A stretch of DNA of 42,329 bases from Nocardia miyunensis NBRC 108239 (lineage in GTDB: Bacteria; Actinomycetota; Actinomycetes; Mycobacteriales; Mycobacteriaceae). Below, one piece after another: positions 35,856 through 42,329 of the stretch. The first letter of the stretch is position 1. Each line of letters begins with the position of its first letter. The stretch lies in the NCBI RefSeq assembly GCF_001613065.1, contig NZ_BDBQ01000115.1, positions 1-42,329 on the forward strand. Reading direction: 5' to 3'. Made by a program: the position numbers and the translations under genes. The notes below the pieces were generated by a model. The model was not told the origin of the DNA. It did no database searches and saw only the letters and a list, made by a program, of their open reading frames with translations.

Positions 35856-36971
35856 ATGGCCATGGTGACCGAAGAGAAGAACGGACCGGTCGTGCTGTCC
35901 GCCGAGCAGGTGGCCGAACTCGGGCGCGCGCTGGACGAGTTGCGCGAGCACCTGACCGCCGACCTGGGCGAACGCGATCGTGAATACATCTACTCCATCA
36001 TCACCGCGCAGCGCGGTTTCGAGATCGCCGGCCGCAGCCTGATGTATCTGGGCTTCCTGCCACCGTTGTGGCTGGCGGGCGTCGCGGCACTGAGCATTTC
36101 CAAGATCCTGGACAATATGGAGATCGGCCACAACGTCATGCACGGCCAATGGGACTGGATGCGTGAACCCGGCCTGAATTCGCGTGTGTTCGAATGGGAT
36201 AACGTCTGCCCCGCCGATCAGTGGAAGCATTCGCACAACTACGTGCACCACACCTACACCAACATCCGCGGCCGCGACCGCGACCTCGGCTACGGCGTGC
36301 TCCGCATCGACGAGGGCCAGCAATGGAATCCGTACTACCTGGGCAACCCGGTATACGCAGTCGCGGCGATGCTGCTGTTCGAGTGGGGTGTGATGCTGCA
36401 CGACCTGGAGTTCGACAACATCATCCAGGGCAAACGCACATGGTCGGACATCAAACCACTACTCGAGGGCCAATGGCGCAAAGCTCGTCAACAGATCCTC
36501 AAGGACTACATCGCCTTCCCACTGCTCAGCGGCCCCCTGTTCCTATCCACCCTGGCCGGGAACGCCACCGCCAACCTGGTCCGCAACATCTGGGCCCACT
36601 CGATCATCTTCTGCGGACACTTCCCCTCCGGAGTACAAACCTTCACCGAGGAGGAAACCGCGAACGAGACCCGCGGCGAATGGTACGTGCGGCAGATGCT
36701 CGGCTCGTCCAACATCGACGGCGGCAAGCTGTTCCACATCATGTCCGGCAACCTGTCACATCAAATCGAGCACCACCTGTTCCCCGATCTACCGGCCAAC
36801 CGCTATCCGGAAATCGCACCACAGGTGCGGGCATTGTGCGAAAAATACCGGCTGCCCTACAACACCGGACCGCTGAGCAGACAGATCGGATCGGTATGGC
36901 TCAAGATCTTCCGTCTCGCACTGCCACCACGCCGGGCCGGCGCACGCCCCGCCGGCCCTACTCAGTCATAG
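35856..36971 (+). CDS. desA3: Membrane acyl-CoA desaturase, DesA3-type
   Basis: Di-iron membrane desaturase that puts a double bond (delta-9 in known homologues) into long-chain acyl-CoA. 371 residues with all three histidine boxes: HNVMH (92-96), HSHNYVHH (125-132) and HQIEHH (302-307), and hydrophobic spans at about 60-85, 165-182 and 222-255. ATG at 35856 has AAGGGAG upstream. A short duplication GCAATCTGAGAA at 35817-35828 and 35832-35843 precedes the ribosome site. Its end overlaps a minus-strand ORF by 10 bp (tail to tail). It pairs with the reductase gene and likely supplies oleoyl-CoA to the lipid-storage acyltransferase. Confidence 0.93.
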   Translation: MAMVTEEKNGPVVLSAEQVAELGRALDELREHLTADLGERDREYIYSIITAQRGFEIAGRSLMYLGFLPPLWLAGVAALSISKILDNMEIGHNVMHGQWDWMREPGLNSRVFEWDNVCPADQWKHSHNYVHHTYTNIRGRDRDLGYGVLRIDEGQQWNPYYLGNPVYAVAAMLLFEWGVMLHDLEFDNIIQGKRTWSDIKPLLEGQWRKARQQILKDYIAFPLLSGPLFLSTLAGNATANLVRNIWAHSIIFCGHFPSGVQTFTEEETANETRGEWYVRQMLGSSNIDGGKLFHIMSGNLSHQIEHHLFPDLPANRYPEIAPQVRALCEKYRLPYNTGPLSRQIGSVWLKIFRLALPPRRAGARPAGPTQS

Positions 36972-37231
36972 CGAAACCGCTTAACGTGACTTTTGTCGAA
37001 AGTACACACCCCGAACATTGCAGTGTACCTGCGCGCCCAGGCAATCCCGGTAATACTGTGCCCGAACCCAGCCTCGAACGGGAACGGCACCTGCCCCGCC
37101 TCCACGCCGTATCCTCGCCGACGCAACTCGTACGCCGTCGCCACGGCTACACAGTTGTTACTTCGTCGGGGATCGGCCGAGTCGATATGCGAATTCACCC
37201 TGGTGAGGCAGTCGCAGGCTGGACTGGACAA
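36962..37231 (-). CDS. Papain-fold-toxin-like small ORF (possible remnant)
   Basis: 89 residues. The central stretch RRSNNCVAVATAYELRRRGY with following GVEA resembles the Cys-containing helix of papain-fold (deamidase/protease-like) polymorphic toxin domains of actinobacteria and their phages, where the motif reads about NC..CV.AYELRRRGYDV. The Cys of NNCV would be the catalytic one, and FGHSITG may hold the His. It would be only the start of such a domain, so truncation is likely. Start is unsure: TTG at 37231 or GTG at 37198, neither with a good ribosome site. It overlaps the desaturase end by 10 bp and the hairpin at 37231. No immunity gene is recognisable. Confidence 0.4.
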   Translation of the reverse strand: MSSPACDCLTRVNSHIDSADPRRSNNCVAVATAYELRRRGYGVEAGQVPFPFEAGFGHSITGIAWARRYTAMFGVCTFDKSHVKRFRYD

Positions 37232-37268
37232 CAGCCCCCGGCGGCGCCAAGATGTCGCCGGGGGGCTG
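37231..37268. terminator. GC-rich hairpin
   Basis: ACAGCCCCCGGCG (37231-37243) pairs with CGCCGGGGGGCTGT (37256-37268, plus one bulged G) around a 12-base loop. It could be the terminator of the reductase-desaturase transcript, 260 bp downstream, though its distance leaves doubt. Confidence 0.45.
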
Positions 37269-37472
37269 TCGCAGGTCAGGACGCTACCCGCCTACGGCCA
37301 GGTCGCCCACCCAATGTCACGAATGGGTCACGGCGACTGTCGTGGACGCTGGCTGCGCCGGATCCTGGTCCACAAACACGACTAACCCGACCGGCCGACA
37401 CTCCTCGACGTCACCGAGTCCGGATCGGCCGACGAATGAATGACGGACAGGACCTTGAATCGCGGGCCGCAA

Positions 37473-37646
37473 TCAAGGTCGATCGCCGCGCAGGGCGGCC
37501 AACTCCTCCTCGGTGAGGTTCGACAGGCCGCGACCGTGCCAGAGCTGATCGCGGTAGTCGATCCATACGCCGGCGCGGGTCTCGCGCAGCAGGGCCTGCT
37601 GCCACCGAGTCTTCTCCGAGAAGTCGGCCATTCCTGTGGCTTTCAT
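37473..37646 (-). CDS. Small hypothetical protein (57 residues)
   Basis: Protein-like small ORF: starts MKATGMADFSEKTRWQQALL, continues with RETRAGVWIDYRDQLWHGRG and ends LSNLTEEELAALRGDRP. The helical start, aromatic centre and acidic end look like a genuine folded small protein, but I do not know the family. Its ATG overlaps the stop of an upstream helical ORF as ATGA, suggesting coupled translation. An ATG at 37631 is an alternative start. Confidence 0.42.
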   Translation of the reverse strand: MKATGMADFSEKTRWQQALLRETRAGVWIDYRDQLWHGRGLSNLTEEELAALRGDRP

Positions 37647-37937
37647 CTCGCGTCCGCACGGGCGGTGATCCCGAGGGGATCTACTTCGATGTGCCTGTCG
37701 TCGTCCGGCCAGCTCGCAGCCCGAGCGGCCTCAGCATGGACGCGGGCCGGTAGCAGGCGTGGCGCCTCTGGGAAAACGACAGTGCGCGATAGTGTGATCG
37801 ACGCCACCGCGGACCGGTACTCGGCTTGCTCGCGGTGGGACAGCGAGGACTCTGCGCGGGCTCGACACGCCCTGCGGGCTTGCGACTGGATTCCGTTCCG
37901 TTCCGCGCGGAGTTCCTCGCCCGCAAGCTTCGTTCAC
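37643..37937 (-). pseudogene. Helical gene, probable frameshift near its start
   Basis: Minus-strand frame reading LAGEELRAERNGIQSQARRA, SLSHREQAEYRSAVASITLS and, near the end, DDRHIEVDPLGITARADAR; it is rich in Arg, Glu and Ala and looks helical. The frame has no start codon of its own upstream of about 37930, but a GTG at 37937 in the neighbouring frame (VNEA) would join it by one base. So it is a frameshifted or otherwise broken gene, or the start is lost. Stop at 37643 overlaps the following 57-residue ORF. No known family recognised. Confidence 0.32.
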
Positions 37938-37974
37938 CCGCCGATCGGCCGATGCACGCAGAGAGAGGTAGCGG

Positions 37975-38145
37975 GTGGAGTCGAGACCATCTGACCGGTC
38001 CGATGGGGCCGGGTGGCGGTTGATGGAGCAGATCCTGGCCCGCTACGGATCACTGGAGGCGTTCTGTACCCGGCTGCGCCGTGACCTCGACGACCCCACG
38101 ATCGAACTACCACACCTCCCCGAAGTCCGCCCGAGTCCCCGATAA
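37975..38145 (+). CDS. Small hypothetical protein (56 residues)
   Basis: GTG start at 37975 with GAGAGG 8 bp upstream. Product contains WRLMEQILARYGSLEAF and CTRLRRDLDDPTIELPHLP, an amphipathic helical start with an acidic-proline end; reads as a real small protein. It is divergent from the helical ORF at 37937, from which it is separated by 37 bp, so they may share a regulatory region. Function unknown. Confidence 0.42.
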   Translation: MESRPSDRSDGAGWRLMEQILARYGSLEAFCTRLRRDLDDPTIELPHLPEVRPSPR

Positions 38146-38436
38146 AGGGCATGACCGTCGACAGCCGGGGATACGGCTCCGATCCCCCTCGTCTCCCCCG
38201 AGAGCCTGCGGTTGCGCCTGATCGCCGCAGTCCACTGTTGGGTTGTCATCGCGCCACCACCGGGTCAGGCATGCCGGATCCCAAAGGCGGCGCTGGAGCT
38301 CGGCGATCAGCGTGTCGATCGGATCCTGCCGCGTCGCGCCCCTCACGGACCAGTCCTGGCCCCGATAGCATGCCGACACCGAGCCATCCTCGTGATAGAC
38401 AAACTGCGGGCGTCGCGTCGACCCCGGAACGGACAC
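38107..38436 (-). CDS. Hypothetical protein, in frame with transaldolase remnant
   Basis: 109 codons from a GTG at 38436. The part RRPQFVYHEDGSVSACYRGQ, DWSVRGATRQDPIDTLIAEL and QRRLWDPACLTRWWRDD reads like a compact small protein, then the C-terminus fades to Arg/Gly-rich sequence. The frame is fused in phase to the broken transaldolase upstream. I do not recognise a family. Overlaps the 56-residue plus-strand ORF by 39 bp at their ends. Confidence 0.4.
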   Translation of the reverse strand: MSVPGSTRRPQFVYHEDGSVSACYRGQDWSVRGATRQDPIDTLIAELQRRLWDPACLTRWWRDDNPTVDCGDQAQPQALGGDEGDRSRIPGCRRSCPLSGTRADFGEVW

Positions 38437-38472
38437 CGGGACCGACGGCGCAGGTCGTGGAGATTCTCTATC

Positions 38473-38768
38473 CCGCCCGTCCACGCCGTCGGTGGCGTCG
38501 TAGACCGGGCGCAGCAATCGAAGGTGGTCAGCTCCCGCAGCGCGGTGTCGACATCCACCTGCCGCAACGCCAGACGGCGGATCTGGTCGGTGTAGTGGTC
38601 GCTGCCGGTGATGGCTCTGGCGAAGATGGTCGGGTTGGTGGTCACCCCACTCACGTGCTGATCGTGCACGAGGCGGGCCAAGTTACCGTCGATCAGCCGC
38701 TGCCGGCTGAGGTCATCGAGCCAGATCGACACCCCGGCCTCGGTCAATGCGGTCAACGAGTCGGACAC
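38473..38768 (-). pseudogene. tal: Transaldolase, N-terminal remnant
   Basis: Transaldolase transfers dihydroxyacetone units in the pentose phosphate pathway. Here only about the first 100 residues remain: LTALTEAGVSIWLDDLSRQR, GVTTNPTIFARAI and the segment to LRELTTFD, then a small deletion and frame change at 38517, then LRPVYDATDGVDGR, and nothing more of the family. The catalytic lysine region is absent. GTG at 38768 with AAGGAG upstream is the likely original start. Confidence 0.75.
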
Positions 38769-38840
38769 GAGCATCTCCTTCCACAGGGCCCATATCGGAT
38801 GCAGCCGTGGCCGGGTCATCACCTGGCCACGGCGCGCCTG

Positions 38841-39286
38841 TTACTGGGTGTCGAGTTCGGCATCGACGGTGACCTCGACCTCGGCGAACAGCCGCGACAC
38901 CGCGCACAGGGCGGCGGCCTCGTCGACGATGGTCTTGAAATCCGCGGGTGCGAGTCCAGGCACCGGGGCCCGGGCCCGCGGCGCCGAGGACACGATCGTC
39001 GGTGCCGCGTTCACCCGGTCCAGGGTGAGGGTGGCCGCGGTCTCCAGGCGCTGTGGTGGGGTGTTGTGGTTGTCCAGGCACAGGGCCAGGGCCATCGCGC
39101 AACAGGACGAATGCGCGGCGGCGGCGAGTTCTTCGGAACTGGTCTGCCCCGTCCAGATGCTGCGTACGGGCGGCCCACCTGACCGGCAGCGGGCTGAACG
39201 CGCCGCTGGCGGCGTGCACGAGCCCCGCGCCCTTCGGCCAGCGGCCCCTCCCAGACGGTGGTGGCGGGGCGTTCCGCGATCGTCAT
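38841..39286 (-). pseudogene. osmC: OsmC/Ohr-family peroxidase with two frameshifts
   Basis: OsmC proteins reduce organic hydroperoxides with two cysteines. Three frames together give the whole protein: TIAERPATTVWEGPLAEGRG, then LVHAASGAFSPLPVRWAART, then TSSEELAAAAHSSCCAMALA and on to VDEAAALCAVSRLFA and the end at 38841. Frame changes are near 39227 (run of G) and near 39160. Both catalytic cysteines (HSSC and LCAVS) are preserved. ATG at 39286 is preceded by GAGGAGAG. Divergent from a cupin gene. Either recently inactivated or the indels are sequencing errors. Confidence 0.8.
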
Positions 39287-39422
39287 GACAGTTCTCTCCT
39301 CGACGTTGTGGGGGTGAGGGGATGGGTGTGCCGAGGCCACCGTGAGCGCCGCCTCGGATTCGGGCATCCGATGAGGCTGCAAGACTGTGCTCGACACGAT
39401 GCCGAACCGCGAGCGAGGGGCG

Positions 39423-39752
39423 ATGATGGAGAAGTTCTCGGTGGATGCGATGGCGCGTGAACTGCTGGACCGAGCGGCTTCGGTCCCGGCGCACCGTGCC
39501 GCAGCCACGGTGTATGGCGGGCACGAGCATCGGCTGCGCCAGACCGTGGTCGCTTTGGCGGCCGGTGCCGCGCTGGCCGAGCACGACAACCCGGGCGAGG
39601 CGACGCTGCTGGTGCTGCGCGGCCGCGTCCGGCTGCGCACCGGGCAGGCGTCGTGGGAGGGCCGCCACGGTGACCTGCTGGTGGTCCCGCAGGCCCGGCA
39701 CAGTCTCGAAGCGATCGAGGATGCCGCGGTGCTGCTGACGGTCGCGAAATAG
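39423..39752 (+). CDS. Small cupin protein
   Basis: 109-residue single-domain cupin: ends LRQTVVALAAGAALAEHDNP, then GEATLLVLRGRVRL and the second motif HGDLLVVPQARHSLEA. Ligand residues (H in AEHDNPGE, H in QARHSLE) are partly present, so metal binding is possible. ATG at 39423 (or 39426) has GAGGGG upstream; the frame is open to 39387 but without a site. It lies divergent from the broken osmC, 137 bp away. Substrate unknown; redox or stress link suggested only by neighbours. Confidence 0.7.
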   Translation: MMEKFSVDAMARELLDRAASVPAHRAAATVYGGHEHRLRQTVVALAAGAALAEHDNPGEATLLVLRGRVRLRTGQASWEGRHGDLLVVPQARHSLEAIEDAAVLLTVAK

Positions 39753-40064
39753 CCTGGCGAGAACCGTTCGCCCCGGCGGGCCCGTTTCACCCGGGTAATG
39801 CACTGTGCGCTCATGTTGTCTCGAGAACCGGCTCGATCCTCCGGCCGCGCACTCGGCGAGCCGATGCCCACGCAGCGTGTGATACCGGTACTCGCGACGT
39901 TGGTCCATCCCACCCCGGAGCACCCAGTAGCTCGACAGCTCTTCAGCGACGGTGAACGTGCAGATCCAAAACACCCACCGGTCTCGGCGAACACCGGCGG
40001 GACGACCGGGAGAATCACACACGAGCAGCAGGTCGTAGCTCAGCTTGTAGCTGACCGAAGTCGA
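39753..40064. other. Intergenic stretch
   Basis: About 310 bp with no credible gene. Long ORFs on the minus strand (to 40022) run through from the osmC region in the wrong frame and have no protein-like composition. No repeats or strong hairpins seen. Confidence 0.35.
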
Positions 40065-40361
40065 CTACAGGGAGTTTCGGCCAGGAGCCTTGGAGACAGT
40101 CCATATCCGAGCCTTCGCATCCTCGTGGTACTCAAAGCATGAGTACATGTGCAGATGCAGGCACTCCTTGGGCCAGCGGCATGGCTGAATATCATCCAGA
40201 CTCATCACCTTTCGGCTCCGACGAGCCGCGAACCGGTTGCCGAGATCGGACTCGGAAACCGGATACATGCGGGCGTCGAACAGACGGTTTCCGCCGTAAG
40301 CAGTCTCAAGCCACACAACATCTTCAGAGCAGTACTCACACTGATGCACGACAGGCCGCAT
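40065..40361 (-). CDS. Cys-rich small hypothetical protein
   Basis: 98 residues from ATG 40361: RPVVHQCEYCSEDVVWLETA, YGGNRLFDARMYPV and, at the other end, CRWPKECLHLHMYSCFEYH. The CxxC plus later Cys/His residues look like a zinc-ribbon, and the NRLFDARMYPV segment recurs in my memory of small actinobacterial hypothetical proteins; function unknown. The frame extends to 40421, but homology-like sequence starts at 40361. No clear ribosome site. It ends 300 bp past the cupin gene, adjacent to mobile-element debris. Confidence 0.5.
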   Translation of the reverse strand: MRPVVHQCEYCSEDVVWLETAYGGNRLFDARMYPVSESDLGNRFAARRSRKVMSLDDIQPCRWPKECLHLHMYSCFEYHEDAKARIWTVSKAPGRNSL

Positions 40362-40619
40362 CGAGGACACAAGGCGATTGTGCGACGAAAATCGCAGTGC
40401 GTCAACATGATACGCATACACCTGACTGGAACAATGCTCTGCGAGAAAGCATTACGATTCCCGACAGTCGGACGACCAGGTACCTCACACCCCAAGCTGG
40501 ATGGCGAGATCACCCCAAACCCGAGGGCGCATTGGAGCACGCGCGAGGATACCGTCCGGGTGGAAATCCTTGTGGCTCAGCGTTTGCTGCGCACTGCCGC
40601 CCTCGGAACACGTTCGGGT

Positions 40620-40972
40620 CCGTCGATGTCGACGACCCTGGACTGTTGTGCGGCGAATACACCGCCGCGGTCACGAACGCCTTGTGCCGGCACCTGGGTG
40701 TGGTGCAGTCGATGGGCCGGGTGGCCTCGGCCCTGGACAACTCGCCGGCTGAATCGTTCAACTCCACCCTGAAAGTCGAGTTCGTCCACCGGCACCGCTT
40801 CCGCACCCGCGCCGAGGCCGCGCTGCGGATCGTCACCTGGATCACCGGTTTCTACAACCCGACCCGCCGCCACAGCGTGTGCGGTGGAATGTCCCCGATC
40901 AACTACGAGATCCACATGGCCGCCGTCCGCGCGGCCTCGGCAGCGGCCATGTCACGAAACAAGGCCGCATAA
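40620..40972 (+). pseudogene. IS3-family transposase (OrfB), C-terminal remnant
   Basis: About 115 residues of an rve integrase core end: NALCRHLGVVQSMGRVASAL, DNSPAESFNSTLKVEFVHRH with the catalytic Glu of PAESFNS, and FYNPTRRHSVCGGMSPINYE. The OrfA region and the first two acidic residues of the triad are gone; upstream sequence in the frame is nonsense. Directly followed by the IS110 element, which seems to have inserted near its right end. Confidence 0.82.
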
Positions 40973-41007
40973 AGGAGCCTCCACGCTTCGAGGTGCCTCT
41001 CTGTCTG

Positions 41008-42069
41008 TCAAGCCCCGGAATCGGTCTCGTCTGGTCGTGTTGATCGTCGTAGATTCTCGTCGCGAATCATGGTGCGCCAGAGGTGATTGGACAGGTGACG
41101 TTTCAGGTTGCGCCTTGCTGCCCGCGGCGTGGCTCCGGCCGCAATACGACGGTCGTAGTAGGTGCGCCCGGCACTGCCGGGCATGCGAATCTGAACCATG
41201 GCGATGGTGTGAATCGCGGAATTGAGCTGCCGGTCACCAAATCGATTGAGCCGGTGGACCCGATGGTCGGCGCTGGCGATCTCGACCGGTGCGGTGCCGT
41301 TATAGGTGGCAAATGCGGCGGCGGTCGGGAACCGGGAAGGGGTCCCCGTGCGACCGATCAGCCGAGCTGCCAGCACCGGCCCGACACCATCGATATCGCG
41401 CAGCCGAGTGCCGTGCTCGTCGAGCAGCGTCTCGGCTTCTTTCTCGTTGGCCGCCAGCTGTTGGTCGAGCCGTCGTACGTCGGCGATCAGGTCCTTGCAC
41501 ACCTGCGCACGAGCCCGATCCGATGCAGTGCGGGGGCGGAACTCGCGCAGCACAGCAGCAGAACTGGTGGCGGTCAGACTGGTCGGGGCACCGCCGGCCA
41601 GCAGGTCACGCAGCAGTGCATGCAGCTGGTTGACAGTACGAGTCCTATTGACAGACAGGTTGTTTCGCCGTTCATCGAGCACGCTGAGCGCGTCGGCGTG
41701 CTCGTTACCGACGACCGGGCGGCAATCACCTTGCAGCGCGGCGACGCACGCCGCGCCCGCGGCATCGATTCGGTCGTTTTTGCGGCGACCTCCACGGGAA
41801 AGCTGGCGCACCCGCGCGGTCGCCGTGGCCGGCACGTCCACCACCGCTTCTCCGCCGCCGAGCAACCACCGCGCCAGATGCCGGCCCAGTCCGTCTGCAT
41901 TCTCCACTGCCCATCGACGCTGCGGCCATGACTTCGACCAGGCGATCAGACGCTTGTAACCGTCGAGGGTGGCCTCGATCCGGATCGAGCCGAGATCGGC
42001 GTTGCTGACCGGATCGACAGCAGTGGCGGTGTGGGTGCGCTTGTGCGGATCGATGCCGATGACGATCAT
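41008..42069 (-). CDS. IS110-family transposase (DEDD recombinase)
   Basis: Transposase with an N-terminal RuvC-like DEDD domain and a C-terminal Tnp_20 domain. D7 in IGIDPHKRTHTA, E56 in WAVENADG, D99 and D102 in RKNDRIDAAG form the DEDD set; the C-terminal part has the helix-hairpin-helix-like DIDGVGPVLAARLIG and the serine-bearing segment before FGDRQLNSAIHTIA. IS110 enzymes work with an element-encoded bridge RNA that pairs with donor and target. I take ATG 42069 (MIVIGIDPHK) as start, 353 residues, as the frame upstream to 42120 is not family-like. Appears intact. Confidence 0.92.
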   Translation of the reverse strand: MIVIGIDPHKRTHTATAVDPVSNADLGSIRIEATLDGYKRLIAWSKSWPQRRWAVENADGLGRHLARWLLGGGEAVVDVPATATARVRQLSRGGRRKNDRIDAAGAACVAALQGDCRPVVGNEHADALSVLDERRNNLSVNRTRTVNQLHALLRDLLAGGAPTSLTATSSAAVLREFRPRTASDRARAQVCKDLIADVRRLDQQLAANEKEAETLLDEHGTRLRDIDGVGPVLAARLIGRTGTPSRFPTAAAFATYNGTAPVEIASADHRVHRLNRFGDRQLNSAIHTIAMVQIRMPGSAGRTYYDRRIAAGATPRAARRNLKRHLSNHLWRTMIRDENLRRSTRPDETDSGA

Positions 42070-42317
42070 GGAGCACGGGTCCCTTCTCACGGTTCCGGAT
42101 GGGGGATCCGCGGCGGACAACCCGACTTCAAGTACCTAGCCCGTCCTTGTGGTCATGCCTCTCTTCAGTCACGCCGCGAACGCGGACCGGCGGCGCGACA
42201 CACCTCGAAGGAGTCAACCGATAACGGTGACAGGGGATTGACGAGTCAGACCGCCGGTCCGCTACGGCACGCTACGGGGAGCAAACCCGACCACGAACCG
42301 ATGACACTCATATAAGT
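42070..42317. other. IS110 non-coding end, candidate bridge-RNA region
   Basis: 248 bp between the transposase start and the element end, without a gene. In IS110 elements the non-coding end upstream of the transposase encodes the bridge RNA. Small hairpins are visible: CCGCG-AA-CGCGG near 42172-42183 and ACCG-ATAA-CGGT at 42217-42228. Both fit a structured RNA, but no guide loops could be assigned by eye. Confidence 0.4.
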
Positions 42318-42329
42318 CGGGGATTGACA

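Larger units (their letters stand above)
41006..42329 (-). mobile_element. IS110-family insertion sequence
   Basis: About 1.32 kb around the DEDD transposase gene. Short inverted ends: TGTCAAGCCCCG at 41006-41017 and CGGGGATTGACA at 42318-42329, 11 of 12 paired. The transposase stop codon lies inside the left repeat. An internal copy GGGGATTGAC at 42233-42242 may be a subterminal repeat. The right end coincides with the last base of the window, so the outer flank cannot be seen. The boundaries are an inference from the repeats. Confidence 0.65.

Noticed and set aside
38841..40022. Long minus-strand ORFs upstream of osmC
   Set aside because: They run into the OsmC frames only by chance of open phase; the upstream parts are Arg/Ser-rich and unrelated.

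Overview
The window is high-GC DNA with many ATGA/GTGA gene overlaps and GTG starts, typical of a mycolate-bearing actinobacterium (Nocardia/Rhodococcus-like). Markers for that group are a wax-ester synthase/DGAT, a DesA3-type acyl desaturase with its own ferredoxin reductase, an aldoxime-nitrile-amide operon, and IS21, ISL3, IS3 and IS110 elements. Genus is inference; no rRNA or tRNA gene is present.

Layout. (1) 1-2524: an IS21-family element with intact istA and frameshifted istB; next to it is the decapitated 3' part of an SbcC/SMC-like ATPase gene (to 4236). (2) 4835-13276, minus strand: a defence island. It holds a complete type I-like Wadjet operon (jetA-jetB-jetC-jetD, overlapping genes) and, upstream in the same direction, a stand-alone restriction-type protein with a ScoMcrA-like N-terminal head and a C-terminal PD-(D/E)XK-like nuclease. 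(3) 13709-21024, minus strand: a catabolic operon amidase > nitrile hydratase beta > alpha > accessory chaperone > aldoxime dehydratase > acyl-CoA synthetase > Ni/Co permease. It encodes aldoxime > nitrile > amide > acid > acyl-CoA plus uptake of the metal the hydratase needs. The alpha subunit carries the cobalt-type motif CTLCSC, matching the permease. The aldoxime dehydratase is interrupted by a frameshift near 17147. (4) 21254-27054: regulators and redox satellites: an ArsR regulator, an AmiC-like sensor carrying an extra N-terminal SRPBCC-like domain, an AraC regulator, a MocR-type regulator whose PLP lysine position is Arg, a 3-Cys ferredoxin, a cupin and a truncated haemoglobin.

(5) 27235-31000: a graveyard of truncated transposases (IstB remnant head-to-head with an ISL3 transposase across a 46-bp palindrome) and broken gene pieces (monooxygenase, methyltransferase, DUF6262), with one small acidic repeat protein that looks intact. 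(6) 31348-36971: an alpha/beta-hydrolase-like protein without an obvious nucleophile, operator-like repeats, the wax-ester synthase/DGAT, and a ferredoxin reductase-desaturase pair. (7) 36962-40361: small genes and wrecks: a papain-fold-toxin-like ORF, very short ORFs, a truncated transaldolase, a doubly frameshifted OsmC, a cupin and a Cys-rich small protein. (8) 40620-42329: an IS3 remnant and an IS110-family element whose end coincides with the window end.

Most notable: the Wadjet/modification-dependent-nuclease pairing, the cobalt-type hydratase in an aldoxime operon, the sensor fusion, and the lysine-less MocR. At least six genes carry small indels, so either the right half and the oxd gene are decaying or the assembly has residual indel errors; raw reads would tell.
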